36,138 bases of DNA from CAZGVV01 sp964529155 (GTDB lineage Bacteria; Pseudomonadota; Alphaproteobacteria; Rickettsiales; SXRF01): contig CAZGVV010000012.1 of the NCBI GenBank assembly GCA_964529155.1, positions 1 through 36,138 of the forward strand. The letters run 5' to 3'. Numbering within the stretch: position 1 is the stretch's first letter; every line of letters starts with the position of its first letter. The notes under the pieces were generated by a model. It worked only from the letters and a program-made list of their open reading frames with translations, searched no databases and was not told the origin of the DNA. The position numbers and the translations under genes are program-made. This document shows positions 1 to 7,478 of this stretch, piece after piece.

Positions 1-608
1 TTGATTCTCTGAACAGTAAGCAAATAGGTTTTCCTAACCAGACACCTTCCGTGGCAGGAACGAACCGTAGTTTCAGTTCGTATTTTGGTTTGAACAATTT
101 CTTTAACGAAAACCTGCCCAATGCAACGGGTGATACGGTGGCGGGAAGCGCGATGGCGATGTCAGTGCAGACCCGCTTATTGAATAATCCGAATTTACTC
201 AGTACCGGGCAAATCACGCAAAGTCTACCGCAGGCGGGTGTGCCGCGTTATACCTATGAACGCAGCCCCGGTGATAACAGCGTAGTTACCCAATTGTCGA
301 TGCTAGGCACGGTGGGTATGTCATTTGCCGCTACGGGTGGGCTGGGCGATGCCACGACGTCATTGAATGGATATGCCGGGCAAATTCTAAGTTATGCATC
401 GGCGCAGGCGAGCAACGCGCACTCACAATCGACCAATTTGCAAGCGGTGATGAAGGGCATGAAAGACCAGGTATCTTCGACCAGTGGGGTAAATTTGGAC
501 GAAGAGCTGGCCAATACGATTATTTACCAAAATTCGTACGCTGCATCGGCGCGGATTATCACCGTGACGAATGATTTATTCGGCAAGTTGATTGACTCCA
601 TTTCATAA
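1..608 (+). CDS. flgK: Flagellar hook-associated protein 1 FlgK, C-terminal part (5' end outside window)
   Basis: FlgK forms the first of the two junction layers between hook and filament. The reading frame is open from base 3 to the stop at 606-608, so the gene enters from the left; the GTG at 51 is only an internal codon. The last ~70 residues carry the FlgK C-terminal D0 pattern: an amphipathic heptad helix, then VNLDEELANTIIYQNSYAAS and a final ITVTNDLFGKLIDSIS-like tail. The middle is Ser/Thr/Gly-rich as expected for an exposed domain. flgL follows after 34 bases, the usual flgK-flgL order. The start, promoter and N-terminal domain cannot be seen. Confidence 0.9.
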   Translation, partial: DSLNSKQIGFPNQTPSVAGTNRSFSSYFGLNNFFNENLPNATGDTVAGSAMAMSVQTRLLNNPNLLSTGQITQSLPQAGVPRYTYERSPGDNSVVTQLSMLGTVGMSFAATGGLGDATTSLNGYAGQILSYASAQASNAHSQSTNLQAVMKGMKDQVSSTSGVNLDEELANTIIYQNSYAASARIITVTNDLFGKLIDSIS

Positions 609-642
609 GATTTAGATTGCAGAAGGCTAGGAGGATAAGAGC

Positions 643-1557
643 ATGGTTACTCGTTTCAGTACGTTAAATGTATACCAGAACACCGTTGGTAACGCGCTCG
701 ATATTCAGCAGCGCATTATCAATATCAGCCAGCAAGTTTCCAGCGGCAATAAGGCACAGAATTTTCAGGGATTGAGTGATAGCGGCGGCGTGCTTTCCTA
801 CGTTAATTTGCAGAATGAATTAACCAAGATGAATGCCTATACCAATAATAACGCACAGCTAAGCGGAAAGCTTGATACCACTAGTAAATCACTGGGTTCC
901 ATAATGGATCTGGCAGGAAAAACACGGGATTTAATTGCCCAGGCACGTAACAGCAGTACATCGGGAAGCCTGGCGTTTACTCAGCAAATGCAAAGTTATT
1001 TTCAGCAGTTTGCTCAGCAACTGAATAGCACAGCGGCTAATGGCACGTATTTGTTTTCCGGCACACGCATTGATCAACCGGCGATTGACGCCAGCAAATA
1101 CCCCACCACCGATACGCCGGGTGTTGCCAATGCTTTTTATTATCAGGGCAATAGCAGTAAAACCACCGCGACCATCGCCGATGATGAGACGGTCACGACC
1201 AATGTGACGGGCGATAATATTGGATTTCAGCAGATTGTGGCGTCTTTTGCCGCGGCCAAAACAGGATTTGATACGAAAAACGATGATATTCTCTCCAAAG
1301 CATTCACGTTAATGCAAAATGCGATCAATAACTTAAACGCAACGCAAACCACGGTAAACGCGACAGCCGCACAGGTAACCCAGGCAAATAGTATCTCAGC
1401 CGCACAAATAACCTATATGACCGCTAGTAAAAGTGACCTGGTGAGCGCGGATGTGGTGTCGCTTTCTACAGAACTTGCCCAAAATCAGGCCATTCTGATG
1501 GCATCTTTCCAGTCATTTTCGTCCATTAACAAGCTGCAACTCTCGCAATACCTATAG
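643..1557 (+). CDS. flgL: Flagellar hook-associated protein 3 FlgL
   Basis: FlgL is the second hook-filament junction protein, homologous to flagellin at its ends. The 304-aa product has a flagellin-like N-terminal helix region (TRFSTLNVYQNTVGNALDIQ, then QVSSGNKAQNFQGLSDSGG, the equivalent of the flagellin LASG...AAD motif) and a helical C-terminus with SLSTELAQNQAILMASFQSF. Length is ordinary for the family. The ATG at 643 is preceded by a strong AGGAGG at 629-634. It sits directly downstream of flgK and is probably co-transcribed with it. The 3' end is followed by a run of nine T before fliW. Confidence 0.93.
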   Translation: MVTRFSTLNVYQNTVGNALDIQQRIINISQQVSSGNKAQNFQGLSDSGGVLSYVNLQNELTKMNAYTNNNAQLSGKLDTTSKSLGSIMDLAGKTRDLIAQARNSSTSGSLAFTQQMQSYFQQFAQQLNSTAANGTYLFSGTRIDQPAIDASKYPTTDTPGVANAFYYQGNSSKTTATIADDETVTTNVTGDNIGFQQIVASFAAAKTGFDTKNDDILSKAFTLMQNAINNLNATQTTVNATAAQVTQANSISAAQITYMTASKSDLVSADVVSLSTELAQNQAILMASFQSFSSINKLQLSQYL

Positions 1558-1560
1558 AAA

Positions 1561-1569
1561 TTTTTTTTT
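1561..1569 (+). other. Nine-T homopolymer between flgL and fliW
   Basis: An uninterrupted run of nine T lies three bases after the flgL stop codon and 12 bases before the fliW GTG. I see no stem in front of it, so it is not a classical intrinsic terminator. It occupies the place where a fliW Shine-Dalgarno would be expected, and no GGAG-like site is visible. Length slippage here could alter fliW translation, but that is inference. Confidence 0.5.
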
Positions 1570-1581
1570 ATCACACAACTA

Positions 1582-2091
1582 GTGAGTTATGTTATGATGA
1601 TGTCCATGATGCCGCACCAGACAACCCCTGTTGATAATCATGCCCTTGCCACAAGCGAAAATCGGGAAGAGATTTCCACGCGCTTCGGGCCTGTTACTAT
1701 TGATCGTCGCAATGCATTGATTTTTCCTAAAGGATTGCTCGGTATGCCGCAGAATCAGCGTTTTGCGCTGGCGCCATTTCCGAATGAAAACATGCGTGCA
1801 TTTCAATTAATGCAATCACTGGAAGACCCGACGCTGGCGTTTATTATGCTGCCCTTGACACCGGAAAACAGCATTTTGCGCCCAGAACATGTGAGTTCGG
1901 CGTGTCGCGATCTGGCGTTGAGGGAGGAAGATGTATTGGTATTGCTGGTGGTATGTGTCCACCGCGAAGGGGCGGTGAGCCGCGTTTCCGTAAATGCACG
2001 GGCGCCGGTATTGATTGATGTGCGTAGCAAGCGTGGCGTACAATTCGTATTTACACAGGACCAATACAAGGTCCAGCATTACATCACGTAA
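1582..2091 (+). CDS. fliW: Flagellar assembly factor FliW
   Basis: FliW is a small cytoplasmic protein that binds flagellin and, in Bacillus-type systems, antagonises the translational repressor CsrA, coupling flagellin synthesis to export. The 169-aa product shows the family pattern: TRFGPVTIDRRNALIFPKGL (the 'f.kGlpGf' start), LEDPTLAFIMLPL, VSVNARAPVLIDVRSKRGVQ and a Tyr-containing C-terminus. The first ~25 residues are an extra, poorly conserved Met-rich stretch. The start could be the GTG at 1582 or the ATG at 1594; neither has a clear ribosome site. The gene ends TAA immediately before the fliB GTG. FliW is common in Firmicutes, spirochaetes and epsilonproteobacteria but unusual in Alphaproteobacteria, which mostly use FlaF/FlbT; neither of those nor csrA is seen in this window. 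Confidence 0.85.
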   Translation: MSYVMMMSMMPHQTTPVDNHALATSENREEISTRFGPVTIDRRNALIFPKGLLGMPQNQRFALAPFPNENMRAFQLMQSLEDPTLAFIMLPLTPENSILRPEHVSSACRDLALREEDVLVLLVVCVHREGAVSRVSVNARAPVLIDVRSKRGVQFVFTQDQYKVQHYIT

Positions 2092-3258
2092 GTGTCATCG
2101 TTTCAGCATCTGGCCGTATTGGATGCGTTTTCCTGCCTGGGTGAACGGTGTGAGGATACGTGCTGCAAGGGCTGGGATATGCAGGTGGATACCATCACCC
2201 ATGCCCGCTGGGCGGCAGACGCCCCGGAACTAATAGCCGCCGTTGAAGTAAATGAAGATGCATGCCGTATGCGGCGTGACACACCGGGCGGTTATTGCGT
2301 AAAATTTGAGGGTGGCTTATGCGGGATTCAAAAAAAATATGGTGCCGATTCTTTAAGTGACGCGTGCTACCTCTATCCGCGTGTTACGCGGCGTCTGGGT
2401 GAATATGTATCCATGAGCGCGACGCTGTCCTGCCCGGAAATTACGCGGTTAGCATTGTTTGGAGAAATAAACGCTGCAGCTTCCATCTCTACCGCAGCTA
2501 CACGGTTACCCCAGGAAATCAAGGAATACCTGCCACCTGAATTGACCGAAGCGCAGGCATTAACAGTGCATCAGGCGTTTTTAGTATTATGCGAACAACC
2601 GCAGCTCACGGCAGAGCAAATGTTATCGCGGATGATTGGCGTGGCGTATTCTTTTTCGCGGTTATCAGTGGAAAGCTGGCCGCAAGCGGTGGGATTTTAT
2701 TTGCAGCAGGCGGAACAATATCCCATTACGCCACACACTACGCTGGAAGATCCATTTAATATGCTGCACGCATTTGCAGGATTGATTGTCGCAACGCGCA
2801 CGCCACGTGCAGAACGCTTAGAACGCGTGCTGCAGTTGATGCAGCATGCGTTGGGTGCGGAATTGAATTGGGAGCAGGTGAGTATTACGCTTAGTGCAGA
2901 TAGCGCGGCACGGTATCATCAAATGTGGACTAACTGGACGACACAGTATGCGCATGCCTACGACACTGTACTCAAGCGTTGGCTGCAATTTCAATTGGCT
3001 TCTACTCTATTCCCGTTTGCAGGCCTTGGTGGTGATCCGGCGGAGCGCATAACTATATTAGCGGTGCGTTTTGCCATGTTTCGCTTGGGTTTAATGTGCG
3101 CAAGCCGTGAATGTGCCCCCCCTCCGGAAATGGCCGTATTAATTGCTCAAAGCCAAGCCAGGGTATTGGATCATCTCGGAGATTCGGCATTTCTGCTGCG
3201 TGCTTATGCCGAAGCGGGGTGGAGCCAGGAATCCAGGCTTTGCGGGCTCTTAGCATAA
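2092..3258 (+). CDS. fliB: FliB-type flagellin lysine N-methylase
   Basis: FliB methylates surface lysines of flagellin. The 388-aa product begins with the family's cysteine cluster: FSCLGERCEDTCCKGWDMQVD at about residues 13-32 (C-x4-C-x3-CC-x-GW). It continues with GGYCVKFEGGLCGIQKKYG, then a Cys followed by YPR (ACYLYPR) and LSCPEITRLAL. These cysteines are consistent with a metal or Fe-S centre. The remainder is helical and less conserved. The start is the GTG at 2092 directly after the fliW stop, so translation is probably coupled. The flagellin gene lies 143 bases downstream, and its product is the obvious substrate. Family assignment is secure from the cysteine pattern; activity on this flagellin is inferred. 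Confidence 0.88.
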   Translation: MSSFQHLAVLDAFSCLGERCEDTCCKGWDMQVDTITHARWAADAPELIAAVEVNEDACRMRRDTPGGYCVKFEGGLCGIQKKYGADSLSDACYLYPRVTRRLGEYVSMSATLSCPEITRLALFGEINAAASISTAATRLPQEIKEYLPPELTEAQALTVHQAFLVLCEQPQLTAEQMLSRMIGVAYSFSRLSVESWPQAVGFYLQQAEQYPITPHTTLEDPFNMLHAFAGLIVATRTPRAERLERVLQLMQHALGAELNWEQVSITLSADSAARYHQMWTNWTTQYAHAYDTVLKRWLQFQLASTLFPFAGLGGDPAERITILAVRFAMFRLGLMCASRECAPPPEMAVLIAQSQARVLDHLGDSAFLLRAYAEAGWSQESRLCGLLA

Positions 3259-3281
3259 AAAAACAAAAAGCATAGGATTGA

Positions 3282-3296
3282 TTAACCCTCTTTTAA
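3282..3296 (+). promoter_or_regulatory. CtrA-type box (TTAA-N7-TTAA) upstream of flagellin
   Basis: TTAACCCTCTTTTAA is a perfect match to the TTAA-N7-TTAA recognition pattern of the alphaproteobacterial cell-cycle regulator CtrA, lying 106 bases before the flagellin start in the only sizeable gap of this part of the cluster. I see no sigma-54 or sigma-28 motif in this gap. CtrA binding is inferred, and AT-rich gaps can produce such a site by chance. Confidence 0.45.
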
Positions 3297-3297
3297 C

Positions 3298-3356
3298 CAC
3301 TCCTGTGCGATCATGATAGGAGTGTAGTGTAATAGCTATGCCATATCTCAAGGCAT
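3298..3356 (+). promoter_or_regulatory. Two small hairpins in the flagellin leader
   Basis: Two inverted repeats sit between the fliB stop and the flagellin start: CACTCCT (3298-3304) pairs with AGGAGTG (3318-3324), and ATGCC (3338-3342) pairs with GGCAT (3352-3356). The first AGGAG-containing arm mimics a ribosome site held in a stem. The real flagellin ribosome site, TAGGAG, is at about 3389-3394. Flagellin leaders are known targets of post-transcriptional control; any regulator here is unknown. FliW one gene away makes a CsrA-like mechanism worth considering. Confidence 0.35.
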
Positions 3357-3401
3357 GTAGTCTTGAATTATCGATATAACATCCATGTAGGAGTATGAGT
3401 C

Positions 3402-6400
3402 ATGACCTCAATTAACACGAATATCGCGGCTATTTCCGCGCAACGCTATATCAACGACGCGCAGACGAAAGTAACGTCGGCTGTCGGTCGTCTTGCCAGC
3501 GGTAACGCAATCCAACGCGCTGCGGATAACGTAGCAAACCTTGCGATCGGTACATCACTGGCCAGTAACATCAATATTTTGAAAATCGCTCTGCAGAACA
3601 CCTCGCAAGCAAGCAGCCTTTTACAGGTAGCTAACGGTGGTCTTACCCAGCTCACCAGCATTCTGCAACGTATGGGCTCGCTGGCCGCTCAGGCTGCTGC
3701 AGGTTCCTTGGACAGCACACAGCGTGGCTTCTTGAACCAGGAATTTCAGGCGCTGACCAATACGGTAAACACCGTAGCAGGCAGCACAAACTTTAACGGC
3801 TTGAATCTGCTGGATGGTACGTTGTCACAACAATCTAATGTGGCTTCCACGGAAACACAGGCTGATAATGGTACTACAACACTGTCTTTTAGCACCAATC
3901 CTGCTAGTGGCAGCACCGTTAAAATTGCTGGCGTAACTTTTTATGCCGGCACAGACTTTACCATCGCTGGTACAACGGCTGGTACGCTCGCTAATTTAGC
4001 ACAAGTATTAAACAGCCCTGCCACCGCAACGGCTAACGGCACCACTTTAACCACCGCACAGGCACTTGCTGTAGGTCAGGCAATTTTTACCGCTAATGGT
4101 AATGCCTTGACCATTGCTGCTCGTACTGGTGGTGCGTTGAGCAATAACTTTAAAATCGATATGTCAGGGACCGCTACGGCTAGTGGCCTGGCTTCGATCA
4201 GCGGTCAATTTGGTGGCTCTTATAAAGCCAGCATATTCGGCACTGGCTTCGCCAGCTCCGGCTCGGTTATCGCGGCGGTTACCGCTGCAGCCGGCACTCC
4301 ATTCCAGGTGGGTGATACGATCAGTGCTGTTGTGGGTACGGCTGGTCCAGTTAGCCTGTATACCATTCAATCCAGTGATACGCTGGAAAAAGTAGTCAAT
4401 GGTATTAATGCCAACACCGCCACTACCAACATTAAGGCTACATTGGTGTATGACCAGGCCAGCACAACCTATAACATGCGCTTAAGCTATGCGGATTCCG
4501 CTGCTAATATCTCGGTATCGGGTGGCGTGAATTATAATAGCGGTACCTATGCTATAGCGGCTGGTAACCAATCGCTTAATCTGTTAGATACGGCATTGGG
4601 CGGCGCTACGGCAACGCCTGCTTCCGGTGTAGGCGTGGCGGGTACGCCATTCGCAGTGGGTGCTGCATTAACGGCAACCATCGGTAGTCGTACGGTAACC
4701 TTGGCTACCGCCGCGGAAATGACAGCCAGCATGTCATTTACTGATTTAGCTACGATCATTAACACCCATGCAACAACAACGGGTGTCTATGCCGTTAACC
4801 CACCCGTAGGTAACAACATTGCTTTAACGGTGTTGGATCCAACGGCCACGGGTTCTTTAACAGCAAGCAATCATGTGACCTTTGCTCAAACCGGTTTCTA
4901 TTCTAACAGCACGTCTTCAACCGTGCGTTTAAACAATGAAAACACCACGTTTGCTCTGTTCTCAGCCACCCAATCGGGTGTTGCGGCTACAACCGGTGCT
5001 TCTGGTACGGCATTGGTGACCGGCAGCACGCTGAGCGTGACAACCAGTGATGGTATAACCGTGTCTACCACGGTGGGTGCCAGCTTGGCTGCGACGGTGA
5101 CGGCATTGAACGCGGCTGCAGTAGCAGGGAGCCATTCGGATATACGTTTTGCCGTAACCGGTGGTAATAACATCACGGTAACCTACTTGAACGGTAATGC
5201 GAAAACTACTCCGGTTTACTTCAGTGTAAGCGTGGGTGCTTCTGGTTACGCAGCCGACGTAAACGCTTCCAACGCTGCATCACAAAACTACGCTACAGGT
5301 GCGGCATTTACCGCCGGTGCAACGGGTGTTACCCATCAAACCATATTCGGTTTGGCAGGTGGTGCTGATAATGGTCTTGGACAAGCAAACACAAGCGTGT
5401 CTGGTACCGTTGGGGATGATGTGTTGACCGGTCTTGTGCAGACACCTGCGCAGGTAACCCTGTCCATTCCTCCGATCGATTCCGCCAGCCTGGTAAGCAC
5501 CTTGAACGGCTATAAAATTACACTTGCCGGTCAGGAATTTGTGTTTACCACCACGGCTACTGCCCCGAACCAGATTACCATCGGTTCTAGCTTGCAGGAA
5601 ACCCTGGATAACGCGGTTTCTACCATCAACAATTATGTGCCAAGCGGTAATGCAACCGGTGATGTGGCCTATCAGCTGAATCAGCTGAATGTGTCACGCA
5701 GTGGTAATAGCTTGTTGTTCACGGGCAAAAACATGTCCAATGTGACCAATCTTGCTGGTACTACCACGGCGATCACCACGACCGTTTCCACGGCAACCGT
5801 TACCCACGGTGGTACGTTGGATAACGCTTCGTTCGGTGCAATCGATGCAACCGGTGTAAGCAACAGCGCCTTTACCGGCACCATCAGCGGCTTTACTGCG
5901 ACGTATAAAAACGCAGCTAACACCGTTGACCTGGCGGTAAAAGTGGGTGATTACACCTACACTGCTTCGTCCGTGAACACCAACCCAAGCAGCAACTCGA
6001 CGATTCGCTTCTATTCCAACACGATCAGTGGTGCGAATGGCGGATATTTCGATGTACAACTGCAAGGTAATGAAGGCTCACCTGTAGCAGATCAAAGCAC
6101 AGCCGATACGTTTGGTAACCGCATCAACGCTGCCTTCAGCAGCCTTGACTTCAGCCAGAAACGCAACATCTCCAGCTACAGCGGCACGCAGTCTATCGTG
6201 TCCAATGGCGTGGTGATTGGGTCGCTGGTGGGTTCATCGATGTCGGCACAGCTTGGAAGCTTTGACGGTGCGAAAGTAACCGGAGTCAGCATCACCGCCC
6301 CACAAGGTGGTAATACGGACGCCAGCGTTGCGGTCAGCATCGGAAGTGAGAAATTCGTTACTCAGTCCGGTGTCGGCGGCCAGCTTGGTTCACACCAAAC

Positions 6401-6938
6401 CTACCGCTTGTACAGCACCACCAATGCTAACCACTACATCGACTTCACCACCGGTAACTCGGTAATCGACCTGAGCAGCGCCGAAAAAGCGCAATCAGCT
6501 CAGCAAGCATTACTGAGCGCCTTCGGTGCAGACAGCGGTGCGGCAGCATTGACTTTCCAAGTTGGTGCTACCTCGAGCGATACCATCAAAGTGAGTATCG
6601 ATAGCGTAACCAGCTCTGCCATCTTCAATGGTCAAACATTGAGCTTGTCAACAGCTGACGGTGCGACGGAAGCCAGTGACGCAGTTGCCGGCGCTCTTAA
6701 CACGGTTACTGCTACCCTCGCTAACATCGGTGCATTGCAGGAAAGCTTCGGCTTCGCTGCAAACGTGGTATCAACGACCGTGGAAAATCAGAACGCTGCC
6801 CGCAGCCTTTACCTCGATACGGACATCGCTTCTGAGTCTACAAACTTAGCAACCAGCCAGGTTCAGCTGCAAGCAGGTATCTCGGTACTTGCCCAGGCAA
6901 ACCAACAGTTGCAGAACTTGCTAAAGCTGATTGGCTAG
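3402..6938 (+). CDS. fliC: Giant flagellin (1178 aa)
   Basis: This is the major filament subunit, exported by the flagellar type III system. Residues 1 to about 150 are the conserved D0/D1 half (TNIAAISAQRYINDAQ, then GRLASGNAIQRAADNVANLA). The last ~60 residues are the matching C-terminal half, with DTDIASESTNLATSQV and a final LAQANQQLQNLLKLIG. Between them lie some 900 residues of Thr/Ser/Ala/Asn/Gly-rich sequence, several times the size of a usual flagellin variable region. It contains repeated modules of the flagellin 'IN' type, for example SDTLEKVVNGINA, FTDLATIINTHATTTGV and SLQETLDNAVSTINN. The frame is continuous and codon use is uniform, so this is expansion and not an artefactual fusion. 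The ATG at 3402 has TAGGAG at 3389-3394. Probable partners in this window are FliW, FliS, FliD and FliB. Confidence 0.93.
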   Translation: MTSINTNIAAISAQRYINDAQTKVTSAVGRLASGNAIQRAADNVANLAIGTSLASNINILKIALQNTSQASSLLQVANGGLTQLTSILQRMGSLAAQAAAGSLDSTQRGFLNQEFQALTNTVNTVAGSTNFNGLNLLDGTLSQQSNVASTETQADNGTTTLSFSTNPASGSTVKIAGVTFYAGTDFTIAGTTAGTLANLAQVLNSPATATANGTTLTTAQALAVGQAIFTANGNALTIAARTGGALSNNFKIDMSGTATASGLASISGQFGGSYKASIFGTGFASSGSVIAAVTAAAGTPFQVGDTISAVVGTAGPVSLYTIQSSDTLEKVVNGINANTATTNIKATLVYDQASTTYNMRLSYADSAANISVSGGVNYNSGTYAIAAGNQSLNLLDTALGGATATPASGVGVAGTPFAVGAALTATIGSRTVTLATAAEMTASMSFTDLATIINTHATTTGVYAVNPPVGNNIALTVLDPTATGSLTASNHVTFAQTGFYSNSTSSTVRLNNENTTFALFSATQSGVAATTGASGTALVTGSTLSVTTSDGITVSTTVGASLAATVTALNAAAVAGSHSDIRFAVTGGNNITVTYLNGNAKTTPVYFSVSVGASGYAADVNASNAASQNYATGAAFTAGATGVTHQTIFGLAGGADNGLGQANTSVSGTVGDDVLTGLVQTPAQVTLSIPPIDSASLVSTLNGYKITLAGQEFVFTTTATAPNQITIGSSLQETLDNAVSTINNYVPSGNATGDVAYQLNQLNVSRSGNSLLFTGKNMSNVTNLAGTTTAITTTVSTATVTHGGTLDNASFGAIDATGVSNSAFTGTISGFTATYKNAANTVDLAVKVGDYTYTASSVNTNPSSNSTIRFYSNTISGANGGYFDVQLQGNEGSPVADQSTADTFGNRINAAFSSLDFSQKRNISSYSGTQSIVSNGVVIGSLVGSSMSAQLGSFDGAKVTGVSITAPQGGNTDASVAVSIGSEKFVTQSGVGGQLGSHQTYRLYSTTNANHYIDFTTGNSVIDLSSAEKAQSAQQALLSAFGADSGAAALTFQVGATSSDTIKVSIDSVTSSAIFNGQTLSLSTADGATEASDAVAGALNTVTATLANIGALQESFGFAANVVSTTVENQNAARSLYLDTDIASESTNLATSQVQLQAGISVLAQANQQLQNLLKLIG

Positions 6939-6961
6939 TTATACTAGTCCAGCTCGTGATA

Positions 6962-6988
6962 GCCCCGGTGCATTGGTTGCACCGGGGC
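6962..6988 (+). terminator. Strong hairpin after flagellin gene
   Basis: GCCCCGGTGCA (6962-6972) and TGCACCGGGGC (6978-6988) form a perfect 11-bp GC-rich stem with a TTGGT loop, 24 bases after the flagellin stop. There is no T run behind it, so it may be an mRNA 3'-end stabiliser or an attenuator that lowers transcription into the FlaG-like gene, not a complete terminator. Confidence 0.7.
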
Positions 6989-7010
6989 GTTACGGAAAGG
7001 AAGATGATTT

Positions 7011-7379
7011 ATGGACGCTATCACCATAATAGGTCCCACGCCGGCCTCAGGTTATACTCCTGCCACCGGAAAAATTCCCGCCAGTGCCAGCGTGGCCCTG
7101 CCTCAGGAAACTACAACGCCAGTGCCTCTCACGGATTCCGTGCAATCGGCATCCGACCAAGTAAGTAAAGCCGAACAGCAGCGTTTTCAGGCCATGCAGC
7201 AAGCCTCACAAACCGCTGTGATGCCACTGGGAGATAGGCGCTTTACCATTTTCAAAGATTCAAACGGGCAATACATTACCCGCTATACCAGTCTGAAAGA
7301 TGGCCGTATCACCTACGTGCCAGAGCCGGAATTCCTCACGCATATGTATTCTCCGCCTGCATTGAATATCAAAGCGTAG
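7011..7379 (+). CDS. FlaG-like small flagellar protein
   Basis: A 122-aa protein with a Pro/Thr/Ala-rich, probably disordered N-terminal half and a compact C-terminal part at about residues 75-115: LGDRRFTIFKDSNGQYITR, then KDGRITYVPEPEFL. This resembles the end of FlaG proteins (a strand ending in 'tGeviRqiPpEe.l'), and the position between flagellin and fliD is the classic flaG position. FlaG affects filament length in some bacteria. The similarity is short and I did not verify it, so treat the name as a suggestion. The ATG at 7011 follows AAAGGAAG at about 6995-7002. The strong hairpin at 6962-6988 lies just upstream, so its level is probably set lower than that of flagellin. Confidence 0.55.
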   Translation: MDAITIIGPTPASGYTPATGKIPASASVALPQETTTPVPLTDSVQSASDQVSKAEQQRFQAMQQASQTAVMPLGDRRFTIFKDSNGQYITRYTSLKDGRITYVPEPEFLTHMYSPPALNIKA

Positions 7380-7399
7380 TAATCGAGCCGTTGGAGTAA

Positions 7400-7413
7400 G
7401 GCACGGAATTTGC
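7400..7413 (+). promoter_or_regulatory. Sigma-54 promoter for fliD-fliS
   Basis: AAGGCACGGAATTTGCTT contains the -24 GG (7400-7401) and -12 GC (7412-7413) separated by exactly ten bases, with the surrounding GGCACG-N4-TTGCT matching the sigma-54 consensus. It lies 65 bases before the fliD ATG, so a start near 7425 is expected. FliX, known to act with the sigma-54 activator FlbD in Caulobacter, is encoded later in this window. Confidence 0.85.
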
Positions 7414-7444
7414 TTGGGTGTAATCGGATGTTGTAAAAAATAGA

Positions 7445-7465
7445 AAAGACCCGTGAACGGTCTTT
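7445..7465 (+). promoter_or_regulatory. Leader hairpin upstream of fliD
   Basis: AAAGACC (7445-7451) pairs with GGTCTTT (7459-7465) around a 7-base loop, downstream of the sigma-54 promoter and just before the fliD ribosome site (GAGGGG at about 7469-7474). It would lie in the fliD 5' leader. Its function is unknown. Confidence 0.4.
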
Positions 7466-7478
7466 AAAGAGGGGATTC

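Noticed and set aside
1042..1058. TGGCACG followed by TTG inside flgL
   Set aside because: It lacks the -12 GC at the required spacing and is inside a coding region.
4898..6065. Minus-strand open frames within the flagellin gene
   Set aside because: They are antisense shadows of a Thr/Ala-rich gene with biased codons; none has a ribosome site or family features.
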